Source: Candidatus Zixiibacteriota bacterium (GTDB taxonomy: Bacteria; Zixibacteria; MSB-5A5; GN15; FEB-12). From it: a DNA stretch of 43,978 bases. The stretch is taken from contig JACZXB010000002.1 in NCBI GenBank assembly GCA_022571845.1, forward strand, positions 1 to 43,978. The letters run 5' to 3'. A program made the position numbers and the translations under genes. Below are positions 24,684-34,353 of the stretch, piece by piece. Position 1 is the first letter of the stretch. Each line of letters begins with the position of its first letter. The notes under the pieces were generated by a model, which was not told where the DNA came from, did no database searches, and was given only the letters and a program-made list of their open reading frames with translations.

Positions 24684-26621
24684 ATGACAGAAAATATTTA
24701 TTGGATTCCACTGCTGCCGCTTCTGGGTTTTCTGGTGAACGGCCTGCTGCTGGGGAAACTTCCCAAACGGGTTGTCTCGCTGGTAGCCTGCGGTACGGTT
24801 GGCGGATCGTTTCTGCTGTCGCTTATGTCGTTCTTAGAGCTTAAAGCAATGCCGCCGGACTTACGCCTGATCGAACAAACATTGTTTTCGTGGATATCAT
24901 CAGGTGATTTCCATGTCAATTTCGGGTTTTTGCTAGACCCGCTCTCATCCCTCATGATTCTGGTTGTAACTGGTGTCGGCTTTTTGATTCATCTTTACTC
25001 AGTCGGTTATATGAGTCACGATTCCGGATACGGACGCTATTTTGCTTATCTTAATCTGTTTACTTTTTCAATGTTAGTATTAGTACTGGCTGACAACTTT
25101 TTGTTCATGTTTGTGGGCTGGGAAGGTGTCGGACTTTGCTCGTATCTATTGATAGGTTTCTGGTTTGAGAAAAAATCAGCCTCCGATGCCGGCAAGAAAG
25201 CATTCATAGTAAATCGCATTGGAGATTTTGGTTTTTTAATCGGTATGTTCATAATTTTCTGGCAGGTTGGTTCGCTTGATTTTATGACTGTTGCAGCAAA
25301 AGCTCCTGAGGTTTTTGTAGCAGGAGGCACACTGGTTACTGCAGCATGTATTCTTCTATTCGTAGGGGCAGCAGGGAAATCGGCTCAGATTCCGCTATAC
25401 GTCTGGCTTCCGGACGCGATGGAAGGTCCCACTCCGGTTTCAGCTCTTATACATGCGGCTACCATGGTGACCGCCGGCGTCTATATGATTGTCCGCGTCA
25501 ATGCCATGTATATATTGGCGCCTGATGCGCTTCTGGTTGTAGCCATTGTCGGTGGTGTGACAGCGCTGTTTGCGGCGACTATCGGGCTGGTTCAAAATGA
25601 TATTAAACGAGTGCTGGCTTACTCAACAATCAGCCAGCTTGGCTATATGTTTTTGGCTTGCGGTGTGGCTGCATTTTCTGCCGGAATTTTTCATCTGATG
25701 ACTCACGCCTTTTTCAAAGCGCTGCTCTTTCTTGGTGCCGGCTCGGTTATTCACGCCATGTCTGGCCAGCAGGACATGCGCTATATGGGCGGACTGAGAA
25801 AATATCTGCCAATAACTTTCGGAACATTTTTTATTGCAACTCTGGCAATATCCGGTATTCCTTTGATGTCTGGTTTTTTCTCCAAAGATGAAATTTTGTG
25901 GAAAGCCTTTTCGTCCGACTATGGGCACCCAATCTTATGGGCGCTGGGATTTATAACAGCCGGTCTGACGGCGTTCTATATGTTTCGTCTGCTGTTTTTG
26001 ACTTTTTATGGTAAAGAACGGATGGACGAAAAAACAAAAAGCCATATCCACGAGTCACCAAAGTTTATGACCATTCCGCTGATGGTTCTGGCTGTTTTAG
26101 CAGTTGTCGGGGGCTGGATTGGTATGCCTCACATTTTTGGTGTTACAAATTATTTCGAAGCGTGGCTTGAACCGGTAATAAGTTCCGCTAAGCCAGCGGT
26201 AGGGGTACATATGCTGACCTCGGCCGGCGGCGACACCGCTATGGAACTTATGCTGATGTTTTCTACCGTTATTCTGGTTGGTCTGGCTATTTTCGCTGCT
26301 TTCAAAATCTATAACAAAAGACCTGAGGTGGCTGACTCTCTGGCTGACAGATTCAAAACTCCCCACAATGTTCTTTTACACAAATATTATGTTGATGAAT
26401 TTTATGGAGCGGTCATTGTACGTCCGCTCATCTATTTCTCTCTGTTTTTGTGGAAGATTATGGATGTCTTGTTTATTGACGGTCTGCTAAACGGTCTGGC
26501 AAAATTGTATGAAGGCATCTCCGAGACGATGCGTTCAGTGCAGACAGGCAGGCTAAGGTCGTATGCGACAGTCTTCGTAATTGGAGTATTCATTTTGATA
26601 GCTTATGCGGTGATTGAATAA
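24684..26621 (+). CDS. nuoL: NADH-quinone oxidoreductase subunit L
   Basis: Distal antiporter-like proton-pumping subunit (ND5). I start it at the ATG 24684 (MTENIYWIPLLPLLGFLVNG) after GAGAAGAG rather than at upstream codons inside nuoK, giving 645 residues. Family segments: FVGWEGVGLCSYLLIGFW, GKSAQIPLYVWLPDAMEGPTPVSALIHAATMVTAGVY, DIKRVLAYSTISQLGYMFLACG, and the conserved lysines of the channel. The long lateral helix and final transmembrane helix occupy the C-terminus. TAATG junction with nuoM. Confidence 0.96.
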   Translation: MTENIYWIPLLPLLGFLVNGLLLGKLPKRVVSLVACGTVGGSFLLSLMSFLELKAMPPDLRLIEQTLFSWISSGDFHVNFGFLLDPLSSLMILVVTGVGFLIHLYSVGYMSHDSGYGRYFAYLNLFTFSMLVLVLADNFLFMFVGWEGVGLCSYLLIGFWFEKKSASDAGKKAFIVNRIGDFGFLIGMFIIFWQVGSLDFMTVAAKAPEVFVAGGTLVTAACILLFVGAAGKSAQIPLYVWLPDAMEGPTPVSALIHAATMVTAGVYMIVRVNAMYILAPDALLVVAIVGGVTALFAATIGLVQNDIKRVLAYSTISQLGYMFLACGVAAFSAGIFHLMTHAFFKALLFLGAGSVIHAMSGQQDMRYMGGLRKYLPITFGTFFIATLAISGIPLMSGFFSKDEILWKAFSSDYGHPILWALGFITAGLTAFYMFRLLFLTFYGKERMDEKTKSHIHESPKFMTIPLMVLAVLAVVGGWIGMPHIFGVTNYFEAWLEPVISSAKPAVGVHMLTSAGGDTAMELMLMFSTVILVGLAIFAAFKIYNKRPEVADSLADRFKTPHNVLLHKYYVDEFYGAVIVRPLIYFSLFLWKIMDVLFIDGLLNGLAKLYEGISETMRSVQTGRLRSYATVFVIGVFILIAYAVIE

Positions 26622-28201
26622 TGGAACTACTTTCTCTCATAACATTTTTTCCGGCTATTGGCGCTTTGCTTCTGCTTTTAGTGCCGTCAAAACAGCATGA
26701 CACTATAAAAATGGTCAGCTTGCTGGTAGCCTTTGTTACCTTTTTGGTCTCACTATGGCTCTATTTTGCCTTTGATCCGATAGCACATCCGATGCAGTTT
26801 GAGTTCTCCGTTCCCTGGATTCCATCAATGGGAATAAATTATCATATGGGCATCGATGGTATTTCGCTGCTCCTGATAGTAATGACGGCGCTGCTCATGA
26901 TTCCTGCCATACTCTGTTCCTGGAAATCTATCACAACTTCTGTCAAAGGCTATTATATCTCGATGCTTTTTCTGGCAACCGGTATGCTTGGAGTATTCTG
27001 CTCGCTTGACCTGTTTCTGTTCTATGTTTTCTGGGAAGTTATGCTGATACCGATGTATTTCATAATCGGGCTCTGGGGAGGCCAGAGACGACTCTATGCC
27101 GCTATAAAATTTATACTGTTCACGATGTTCGGCTCACTCTTGATGTTAGTAGCTATTATTTACATGGCTTTTGAATTCAAGTCACAGACAGGTGTCTATT
27201 CATTTGACATGATGGCACTCACTGGTATGCCAATAGCGACCCAACCACAAATGTGGCTTTTCGGAGCTTTTGCACTGGCCTTTGCTATCAAAGTTCCGCT
27301 GTTCCCATTTCATACCTGGCTTCCGGACGCTCATGTAGAGGCGCCGACTGGAGGTTCAGTAATTCTGGCGGGCGTGCTTTTAAAACTCGGCACTTATGGC
27401 TTTATCAGAATTTGTATGCCAATGTTCCCCGAAGCTACTGTTGCCTTCACTCCCTATATTTCGGTCTTAGCTATTATTGCCATAATCTATGGTGCACTGG
27501 TAGCCATGGTCCAAAAAGATATTAAATCACTGGTGGCCTTTTCGTCGGTCTCGCATATGGGATTGGTGATGCTGGGCCTGTTCGCTATGAATACCCAGGC
27601 GCTCGAAGGCAGCGTTATTCAGATGATTAACCACGGAATTTCTACGGGCGCTCTCTTTTTATTAGTAGGCATGATTTATGAGCGACGTCACACCAGACTG
27701 ATTAGTGAGTTTGGCGGACTGGCCAAAGTAATGCCGGTCTTTGCAACTATTTTTCTGATTGTCACCTTATCATCAATCGGTCTGCCCCTGACCAATGGCT
27801 TTGTCGGTGAATTCTTGATTCTTCTGGGTCTGTTTAAGGTAAACGCAACCTACGCCATCCTGGCTGCGACGGGTGTCATATTGTCGGCCTGCTATATGTT
27901 GTGGATGTACCAGAGGGTTATATTCGGCAAACTGACCAATCCCAAAAACGAGAAGCTTCTGGATCTGTCATTAAGAGAAAAACTGATTTTGATACCGCTG
28001 GTTGTGCTTATATTTTGGATCGGTATTTATCCCAAGCCGCTCTTTGACAGACTAAGCCCGTCTATCAGAGCAGTACAAGAGCAAATGCAGCGGTCGGCTG
28101 CGGTAGGTAAGACTAGCAAATTTGAGTTTGTCGAAAGTTTTAAAGAGAGCGATTATAGCTATGACGTTACAATTGAAAATAGATTGGAGAAAGTGAAATG
28201 A
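26621..28201 (+). CDS. nuoM: NADH-quinone oxidoreductase subunit M
   Basis: Antiporter-like proton-pumping subunit (ND4), 526 residues, about 14 helices. Signatures: YHMGIDGISLLLIVMTALL, FYVFWEVMLIPMYFIIGLWGG, KVPLFPFHTWLPDAHVEAPTGGSVILAGVLLKLGTYG, QKDIKSLVAFSSVSHMGLVMLG. The last ~45 residues form a polar tail rich in Glu and Lys, longer than usual. It overlaps the glutaredoxin-like gene by four bases. Confidence 0.96.
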   Translation: MELLSLITFFPAIGALLLLLVPSKQHDTIKMVSLLVAFVTFLVSLWLYFAFDPIAHPMQFEFSVPWIPSMGINYHMGIDGISLLLIVMTALLMIPAILCSWKSITTSVKGYYISMLFLATGMLGVFCSLDLFLFYVFWEVMLIPMYFIIGLWGGQRRLYAAIKFILFTMFGSLLMLVAIIYMAFEFKSQTGVYSFDMMALTGMPIATQPQMWLFGAFALAFAIKVPLFPFHTWLPDAHVEAPTGGSVILAGVLLKLGTYGFIRICMPMFPEATVAFTPYISVLAIIAIIYGALVAMVQKDIKSLVAFSSVSHMGLVMLGLFAMNTQALEGSVIQMINHGISTGALFLLVGMIYERRHTRLISEFGGLAKVMPVFATIFLIVTLSSIGLPLTNGFVGEFLILLGLFKVNATYAILAATGVILSACYMLWMYQRVIFGKLTNPKNEKLLDLSLREKLILIPLVVLIFWIGIYPKPLFDRLSPSIRAVQEQMQRSAAVGKTSKFEFVESFKESDYSYDVTIENRLEKVK

Positions 28202-28419
28202 GTAATTCTGGCGAAATGACAATTTATACCAAGAAAGGCTGTCCCTATTGTGCGGCGGCGTTAAAGCACTACACCGAGCAGGGGACAGAGTTCAAGCAAA
28301 TAGACATTCACGATACTCCCGGTGCCAAAGAAGAAGTATTGAAGCTGACCAAAGGTCAGGAAATAGTGCCGGTGATTGTCGAAGACGGCCAGGTGACGGC
28401 AGGATTTGGAGGAGGCTGA
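28198..28419 (+). CDS. Glutaredoxin-like protein, Cys form of the Uxx-star (seleno)protein family
   Basis: A 73-residue thioredoxin-fold protein sitting between nuoM and nuoN. The redox motif is C15-P-Y-C18 (YTKKGCPYC), and the cis-proline element is EIVPVIVEDGQ. The short length and the ending TAGFGGG match the glutaredoxin-like Uxx-star family, in which one active-site Cys is selenocysteine in some bacteria; here both are Cys. It overlaps nuoM by ATGA and is thus part of the nuo transcript. A role in thiol redox control of complex I or in electron transfer is speculation; it may simply be carried along. The TGA at 28417-28419 is the stop, not a Sec codon, since a TAA follows two codons later. 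Confidence 0.78.
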   Translation: MSNSGEMTIYTKKGCPYCAAALKHYTEQGTEFKQIDIHDTPGAKEEVLKLTKGQEIVPVIVEDGQVTAGFGGG

Positions 28420-28469
28420 GGTTTCTAAATCAGCTGCGGCGGTCGCCGTACAAAGAGACTTAATCTGAT

Positions 28470-29918
28470 ATGATTGATACTACTGCAGCATCAATAGATT
28501 TTAGCATCATAGCGCCCGAGATTGCTCTTCTGGCAGCGGCGTTTATAATTCTGGTTTCCGTATATAACAAGAAAATGAGGAATCTGGCGCCAGTAATTGC
28601 AACGGCGGGCCTGTTGGTCTCATTACTCATAGCTATAGAGCAGATGGGAAATCCAAAGACCGGGTTTTTTGGAATGGTAACATGCGATGATTTCACGGTA
28701 GTATTCAAAATCTTATTCGTAATATCATCTTTGCTGATTCTCATGTTTGGTCGTCGCTATTTTGTGTCCAAGAATATCGACCGTCCGGAGTTCTATGCTC
28801 TTCTGTGCATTTCCACAATGGGCATGATGGTCATGGCTTCGACAACAGACTTAGTCGTAATATTTTTGGGCTTAGAAATTATGTCGGTGCCGTTGTATGT
28901 AATGGCCGGCATGGACAAGCGCTCTTTGGAATCAAACGAAGCCGGCATCAAATACCTGATAATGGGAGCGTTCGCCAGCGGCTTTTTGCTGATGGGCATT
29001 GCTTTTATATTTGGATCATCTGGTACTACCGATTTACGGCGTATAGCTGCCGACTTTCAATTCATAGGTGAAAACTATCAGCTTTATTTTAATGCCGGTG
29101 CAGTTCTGACTTTAGTTGGTTTTGCTTTTAAAGTTGCGGCAGTCCCGTTTCACTCCTGGGTGCCAGATGTTTACCAGGGTGCACCAACGCCTGTTACAGC
29201 CTTTTTTTCTGTCGGGCCAAAAGCTGCCGGATTTGCAGCGCTACTGCGCATTTTTAATTTTGGCTTCGAAGACATGGAATTTATCTCTGATATTTTCTGG
29301 ATGCTGGCGGTCTTGACCATGACTGTCGGCAACATTCTGGCGCTAAGGCAGGGAAATATTAAAAGGATGCTGGCTTATTCTTCAATAGCCCACGCCGGAT
29401 ATATTCTGGTGGCCTTTGCCGTCGGCGGCTCGGCGGCAATGTCTGCTGCTGTTTTTTATCTGTTTGCTTATGGGCTTTTTAACCTGGGTAGTTTTGCGAT
29501 CATCACTCAGCTTGAGATACGGAGTGGCTGCAAATCCGAACTCTCTGAGCTTTCTGGTCTTTCTAAAGCTCATCCGTATTTGTCTGCGGCGCTTACTGTG
29601 TTCATGCTGGCGCTGGCAGGTTTTCCGCCGACAGTTGGATTTATCGGAAAGTTCTATCTGTTTACTGCTGCCATTGATGGCGGCTTTATCTGGCTGACTA
29701 TCATAGGTGTTTTGAATTCTTTTATTTCAGTCTACTATTATCTGCGGGTGGTCAAAGTTAGTTTTCTGGAGAAGTTCGAGGGCACTTTTGTACCTGTCAA
29801 GTATACGCCTGCTATGATGGCGGTGCTGCTGATTACACTGGCCGGGACTCTGGGATTAGGTATTTTTCCGGAGAAACTCCTTGAAATATCTCGAGCAGCG
29901 ATTTTTGCTTTTCTATAG
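28470..29918 (+). CDS. nuoN: NADH-quinone oxidoreductase subunit N
   Basis: Antiporter-like proton-pumping subunit (ND2), 482 residues. Signatures: LEIMSVPLYVMAGMDKRSLESNEAGIKYLIMGAFASGFLLMG, FKVAAVPFHSWVPDVYQGAPTPVTAFFSVGPKAAGFAALLR, QGNIKRMLAYSSIAHAGYILVA. It closes the operon. It is separated from nuoM by the glutaredoxin-like gene, an unusual insertion. The 69 bases after its stop, facing the convergent subtilase gene, show no convincing intrinsic terminator. Confidence 0.96.
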   Translation: MIDTTAASIDFSIIAPEIALLAAAFIILVSVYNKKMRNLAPVIATAGLLVSLLIAIEQMGNPKTGFFGMVTCDDFTVVFKILFVISSLLILMFGRRYFVSKNIDRPEFYALLCISTMGMMVMASTTDLVVIFLGLEIMSVPLYVMAGMDKRSLESNEAGIKYLIMGAFASGFLLMGIAFIFGSSGTTDLRRIAADFQFIGENYQLYFNAGAVLTLVGFAFKVAAVPFHSWVPDVYQGAPTPVTAFFSVGPKAAGFAALLRIFNFGFEDMEFISDIFWMLAVLTMTVGNILALRQGNIKRMLAYSSIAHAGYILVAFAVGGSAAMSAAVFYLFAYGLFNLGSFAIITQLEIRSGCKSELSELSGLSKAHPYLSAALTVFMLALAGFPPTVGFIGKFYLFTAAIDGGFIWLTIIGVLNSFISVYYYLRVVKVSFLEKFEGTFVPVKYTPAMMAVLLITLAGTLGLGIFPEKLLEISRAAIFAFL

Positions 29919-29987
29919 TACCGAGGTACCGGCTGAATTCCTCAATTTAAGAATTTTACAACTGACCAAACACTTGTGCTGTAGAAG

Positions 29988-32714
29988 TTAGTGGCGCAGG
30001 ATAAAATGACAGGTCGGCGGTCCGCCTCTGAAAATAAAATCTACCAGATAAGTGAGATCTAATATCTGCGAAGAGACTCCGTCGCAGTTGGCATCGCCAA
30101 ATATAAAGGGGTCAGCCGGGTCGCCGCCTCTGAATATGAAATCGACCATGAATGTAAGATCGAGTATATTGGTTGCGCCGTCAGGTTGTACGTCGCCTGC
30201 CAGAGCATAAACCCAAAGATTACTTACGAACTGAACTGCATCACCCGGATTAACAATGTTTTCAGGCGGAACATTTTTATCAAAATAATTCAAAGCGGCA
30301 CACTCTACTGCGGCAATCCCTATTACGGCCGTCTGATTCAAATTACTGCTGTCAGCATGAAGATACTGCATTGTTATCCTGCCGTCGGCAGTCAGAATAA
30401 TTTCAAAATTAGCAGTTGAATCAAGCGGCACTACAAAATTCCCCGGTTTGTACCATTCTATTACCAACGTATCGTCGGTAGGACTTCGGTAGAGAAACAG
30501 TCCCGACGACGGTGTTAAATCGGTGTCGAAGATCAAGTCATTCCAAAAAACCGAGATTAGCGTTGAGAAATCTGTATTCGGTATTGAGAGTTGTCCGAAA
30601 TAGCCGTTAAAGTTCAAATCGGTATTCGTAAATGACAGGGCACCATTGACCCCGATATAAATTGAATTATAATCACCATCGTAAAACGGAAAAGTAAAGC
30701 CTATCGCCCAGGGTCCGGTGGTGCCATCGTCTAGAGGATTGGAACCCGTTCCATAGTACGAAGTGTTACTTACTTTTAATCCCAGGTCTCTGGCTGAGAC
30801 CCAGTTAAAGTCCAGGTCGCTTGAATCTTTGGATGATATCCAATAGTAGCTTGTATCAATACAGGGAACTTCCAAAAAGACAGGCAGCACAATCAAAGAG
30901 TCTTTGGCTCCCGCCGAAATGCCCCAGTTGATTTCCAGCACTCCTTTATACTTTGCGATTCGATCACCAATCAAAGTAGCGTCGAGAGTGACCTCAATTT
31001 CCACAGAATCGAGCGGAATAATTATGCCGGTCGCAGGTGAAACTTGCAGCCAGTCGGCAATAGATAGTTTGGTGAGCGAATCATTGCTGGTAATTTCAAA
31101 ATCAAAAAAATCGGAATTGGATCTGTTATGAAGCCATACTTGTATTATTGCAGTTGAATCTTCGTTTAGGGTAGTGTCAATAAAGATTGGCTCAGCATAG
31201 ATTGAAGCCGGAGGATTTAGCGCTGCAAAAGCCGCCAAAAGATCCGGACGAGGACCAATATGTTTGGTCAGGTTTCCTTTTTGAAGAGTTCCGGTGGATA
31301 CTATGATATCTCTTATCTGGTCGGAGGTCAAATTTGTTGCATATAGTTCTTTGTAGCGTCCCTGAAGACAGGCGGCGGCTCCGGTTACTATCGGCGATGC
31401 GCCCGATGTTCCCCCAAAGGTAGCCGTATAGAAAGAATCTTCGACACCGCCTCCATTGTAAAGCCCGCCGTAGCCGGTAGTGTAAATGTTCGAGCCATAT
31501 CCTTGAATATTTACGCGCTCACCATAGTTTGAAAAAGACTCTAGTTCGAGATCATTAAAATCAACCGGAGGGTGACCGGCACCGACAATAATTGCATGAG
31601 AGTTACGATAGGTGGTATCAAACAACTGACCGTATATGTCTGCATCGTCGAAGTCCTCGGCTCCATTACCTCCTGCTTCTATTACAATAATTCCGGCCGC
31701 CCAGGCATACTGAATAGCGTCAAAAATATCCTGCCAATATTCCATGCAGACATACCCCAGCTGGTCGGGACTGGGGTTAAAATTGAAATGAGGGCCGGGA
31801 GCATGAAGTTCAATCAAAATCATATCGCCGGCGTTCAGATTGTCAATGGCCGTCAAAATAGCTGCCGATGTTGACATGCTGCCGATTGAAACTGTTCCGA
31901 TATCTGCTCCCGGGCAGATACCAATTACACCGAGGCTGTCATCATCAGCAATTAGTTCACCAATAACAGCTGTACCATGATTTCTCCAATCAGTATTAAT
32001 TATCAAATCTCCGGCTATGTGAGCTCCTACTGCCTTGCTCAGATCTATGTGGGAAAAATTCCAGTTGCCTTCTATATCTATAATCTTTACTCCTGTTCCA
32101 TTTCCGCCGGCAAGCGTATTGGCGAAATCTGCGTCGATCCCGTCAGGGGCAGCCTCGCGATAATCCTGATTGGGCTGGTAGTTGGGCAGAGTGGATGAAC
32201 TGAAGATTCCTGCCGGTTCAGGCTTGGGCTGAAAATAAGCTATCTCTACGATGTTCAATTGATTCAGAGAGTTTATCAGGTTTTCAGCTTCGACAGGAGA
32301 CTGAACTTCTATTTTATAGTAAGAATTAAAATCAGCCAGCTGCTGCTTTGCCTTAAATGAAAAGTATTTGAGCTTAGCCTCAAGTTTATCTTGAGAGCTG
32401 TTTTTTATCAGCGGCACGAGCAGTGAATTAAGATATTGCCGGAGAATTCTGTTGGTCTGGATAGTGCTCGAGCCTATCCTGGAATATAATGAACTGCTAT
32501 TAAAACGGACCTGATGTTCGTCTTTGAATTTAACAATCAGATAATCTACCTGCACGTTACTGCCTATCGAAATCAGGCCGGGTTTTGCGGGCAGGGCTCT
32601 CTTCTTTATGGCAAAATCAAGAGGTGCTTTGGCAGGCAGAATTCTAAGGTTTGCTGCCCCGGTATTGCCGGTTAGCAAAACCGACAAACAGATGATTAAT
32701 CTTACAATTTTCAT
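29988..32714 (-). CDS. Secreted subtilisin-like (S8) protease with two dockerin-like repeats
   Basis: Extracellular serine protease, 908 residues from the ATG at 32714, chosen because it opens a clean signal peptide (MKIVRLIICLSVLLTGNTGAA); the frame is open 13 codons further. Residues ~50-170 look like a propeptide. Catalytic triad: D213 (VKIIDIEG), H246 (WRNHGTAVIGE) and S437 (FGGTSGASP), with oxyanion N350. A beta domain follows, then a nidogen-like region (GFTFPFYDGDYNSIYIGVNGALSFT, ISVFWNDLIFD). The tail holds two dockerin-like Ca-binding repeats, DVQPDGATNILD and DANCDGVSSQILD, each followed by VDFIFRGG; the second has one extra residue in its loop. In this lineage such tails probably anchor or sort secreted proteins rather than build cellulosomes. 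It has its own promoter. Confidence 0.87.
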   Translation of the reverse strand: MKIVRLIICLSVLLTGNTGAANLRILPAKAPLDFAIKKRALPAKPGLISIGSNVQVDYLIVKFKDEHQVRFNSSSLYSRIGSSTIQTNRILRQYLNSLLVPLIKNSSQDKLEAKLKYFSFKAKQQLADFNSYYKIEVQSPVEAENLINSLNQLNIVEIAYFQPKPEPAGIFSSSTLPNYQPNQDYREAAPDGIDADFANTLAGGNGTGVKIIDIEGNWNFSHIDLSKAVGAHIAGDLIINTDWRNHGTAVIGELIADDDSLGVIGICPGADIGTVSIGSMSTSAAILTAIDNLNAGDMILIELHAPGPHFNFNPSPDQLGYVCMEYWQDIFDAIQYAWAAGIIVIEAGGNGAEDFDDADIYGQLFDTTYRNSHAIIVGAGHPPVDFNDLELESFSNYGERVNIQGYGSNIYTTGYGGLYNGGGVEDSFYTATFGGTSGASPIVTGAAACLQGRYKELYATNLTSDQIRDIIVSTGTLQKGNLTKHIGPRPDLLAAFAALNPPASIYAEPIFIDTTLNEDSTAIIQVWLHNRSNSDFFDFEITSNDSLTKLSIADWLQVSPATGIIIPLDSVEIEVTLDATLIGDRIAKYKGVLEINWGISAGAKDSLIVLPVFLEVPCIDTSYYWISSKDSSDLDFNWVSARDLGLKVSNTSYYGTGSNPLDDGTTGPWAIGFTFPFYDGDYNSIYIGVNGALSFTNTDLNFNGYFGQLSIPNTDFSTLISVFWNDLIFDTDLTPSSGLFLYRSPTDDTLVIEWYKPGNFVVPLDSTANFEIILTADGRITMQYLHADSSNLNQTAVIGIAAVECAALNYFDKNVPPENIVNPGDAVQFVSNLWVYALAGDVQPDGATNILDLTFMVDFIFRGGDPADPFIFGDANCDGVSSQILDLTYLVDFIFRGGPPTCHFILRH

Positions 32715-32799
32715 TTCAACAACTTCTATTCTGTGCTTCTGGCAGGTCAACAATTCTAAGTAAGCAAGAAATAGGCGAGGTATTACTTAGCTACCCATA

Positions 32800-32827
32800 A
32801 ATATAGTATCGGACTGGGATTTGTCAA
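32800..32827 (-). promoter_or_regulatory. Sigma70-type promoter for the subtilase gene
   Basis: Minus strand TTGACA (plus 32822-32827), 16-base spacer, TATATT (plus 32800-32805). Both hexamers and the spacer length are the same as in the promoter of the short peptide gene at 42558. Predicted start near 32794 leaves a leader of about 80 bases. It lies directly behind the purF stop. Confidence 0.65.
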
Positions 32828-32845
32828 TTGAGAGCTTGTAGAAGC

Positions 32846-34267
32846 TTAGCTAATAGCGTCAACAGCAATAGGCTCGAGGCGCTGCTTATTACCGTTTATT
32901 TTGGGGACTTTGATAGGATATTTCCCGGAAAAACAGCTGGAACAAAAAGATGCATTAGGCAGTGATGACATAGAAAGCATCCCCTCCAGTGAGAGGTACC
33001 GAAGGGAATCAACCCCAATGTATTTCTCTGTCTGCTTGATCGATTTGTTGGCGCCTATCAGCTCTTTTTTAGTGGGCATATCGATCCCAAAAAAACAAGG
33101 TGAAATAATCGGGGGAGAGCTAACCCTGAAATGGATCTCTTTGGCGCCGGCATCCCGGAGCATCTTGACAAGCTTTTTGGAGGTTGTTCCGCGGACAATT
33201 GAATCATCAACTACAACTATTCGACGTCCCTCGATAACACCTTTGACGGCATTGAATTTTACTCTGACATCAAGGTCTCTGATTTTTTGATCAGGAGCAA
33301 TAAAAGTTCGTCCTACATAATGGTTTCTTATCAAACCGATTTCAAACCGAATCCCGCTTTCTTCGGCGTAACCCAGAGTGGCTGTATTTGCCGAATCAGG
33401 GATGCCGATTACTATATCAGCATCTGCCGGATGCTCCCTGGCCAGCGCTCGACCCAGACGGCGGCGGACTTTATCTACATTGGCGCCAAATACTTTCGAA
33501 TCGGGTCTCGCAAAATAGACATACTCAAAAATACAGAAAGCGGTTTTGGCAGACTTGAGCGGGTGATATGAACTAAGCCCTTTGTCTGTTATTTCCAAGA
33601 CTTCGCCCGGTTCAACATCGCGCACATACTTGGCTCCGATTATATCAAAAGCACAGGTTTCCGAGGCTACCACCCAGGATTTACCGAGTTTCCCCAGAGC
33701 CAAAGGTCTGAAACCATACTCATCCCTGGCAGCTATTATAGAATCTCCAGTCATAAAAACCAGAGAATAGGCGCCCTTAATTTTAGTCAGCGAGTCACAT
33801 ATACGACCAATACTTGTTTTCTTTTTTGAAAGAGCAGCCAGATGCAGAATTATTTCCGTATCCGAAGTTGTCTGGAATATCGAGCCTTTGGCGTCGAGGC
33901 TGGTACGTAGTTCCAGGGCGTTGGTCAGATTGCCGTTATGCCCCACTGCCAGCACCCTGTCCCGGTTGGTTATCAGAAATGGCTGGATATTTATCAATGA
34001 TGAGGCACCGGTAGTGCTGTAGCGGTTATGACCGATGGCAATATTGCCTTTTAATTTTTTCAGATTTGCTTTGTCCGAAAAAACTTCGGATACCTGGCCC
34101 ATGCCCTTGTGCAGGTAGATTTTGCCTTTGTCTGAGCTGATTATACCGGCAGATTCATGCCCGCGGTGTTGCAGCGAATATAGGCCGAAAAAAGTCAATT
34201 CGGCGGCATCGGCATGGCGGAAAATCCCAAAAACTCCGCACTTATCGTTTATTACCGGTTCGAGCAT
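32846..34267 (-). CDS. purF: Amidophosphoribosyltransferase, Fe-S type
   Basis: First committed step of purine synthesis: PRPP plus glutamine to 5-phosphoribosylamine. A nine-residue propeptide precedes the nucleophile C10 (DKCGVFGIF), which must be exposed by cleavage. The Ntn-amidotransferase part shows LYSLQHRGHESAGI and GHNRYSTTG; the PRPP-binding motif VVVDDSIVRGTT is at 351-362. C245, C391, C442 and C445 match the [4Fe-4S] ligands of the Bacillus-type enzyme, unlike the cluster-free E. coli form. Length 473 is normal. SD AAGGAG lies just upstream of the ATG. No other pur genes are nearby. Confidence 0.96.
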   Translation of the reverse strand: MLEPVINDKCGVFGIFRHADAAELTFFGLYSLQHRGHESAGIISSDKGKIYLHKGMGQVSEVFSDKANLKKLKGNIAIGHNRYSTTGASSLINIQPFLITNRDRVLAVGHNGNLTNALELRTSLDAKGSIFQTTSDTEIILHLAALSKKKTSIGRICDSLTKIKGAYSLVFMTGDSIIAARDEYGFRPLALGKLGKSWVVASETCAFDIIGAKYVRDVEPGEVLEITDKGLSSYHPLKSAKTAFCIFEYVYFARPDSKVFGANVDKVRRRLGRALAREHPADADIVIGIPDSANTATLGYAEESGIRFEIGLIRNHYVGRTFIAPDQKIRDLDVRVKFNAVKGVIEGRRIVVVDDSIVRGTTSKKLVKMLRDAGAKEIHFRVSSPPIISPCFFGIDMPTKKELIGANKSIKQTEKYIGVDSLRYLSLEGMLSMSSLPNASFCSSCFSGKYPIKVPKINGNKQRLEPIAVDAIS

Positions 34268-34302
34268 TTTCTCCTTTATTTCGCTCGTCTCTTAGAAAAA
34301 AG

Positions 34303-34331
34303 AGCATAACTGCTTGGGGACGATATGTCAA
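34303..34331 (-). promoter_or_regulatory. Sigma70-type promoter for purF
   Basis: Minus strand TTGACA (plus 34326-34331), 17-base spacer, TATGCT (plus 34303-34308). Predicted start near 34296, leader about 29 bases with AAGGAG. Confidence 0.62.
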
Positions 34332-34353
34332 ACCGTTTAGCCCCTATTTCCTG

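Noticed and set aside
28417-28431. TGA at the end of the glutaredoxin-like gene as a selenocysteine codon
   Set aside because: The family normally ends at GFGG(S/G), a TAA follows two codons later, and the active-site positions are both ordinary Cys. It is a stop.
29919-29987. Intrinsic terminator between nuoN and the convergent subtilase gene
   Set aside because: Only short A+T-rich or partial stems (GAATTC...GAATT, GAGG...CCTC) without a T-run; not strong enough to call.
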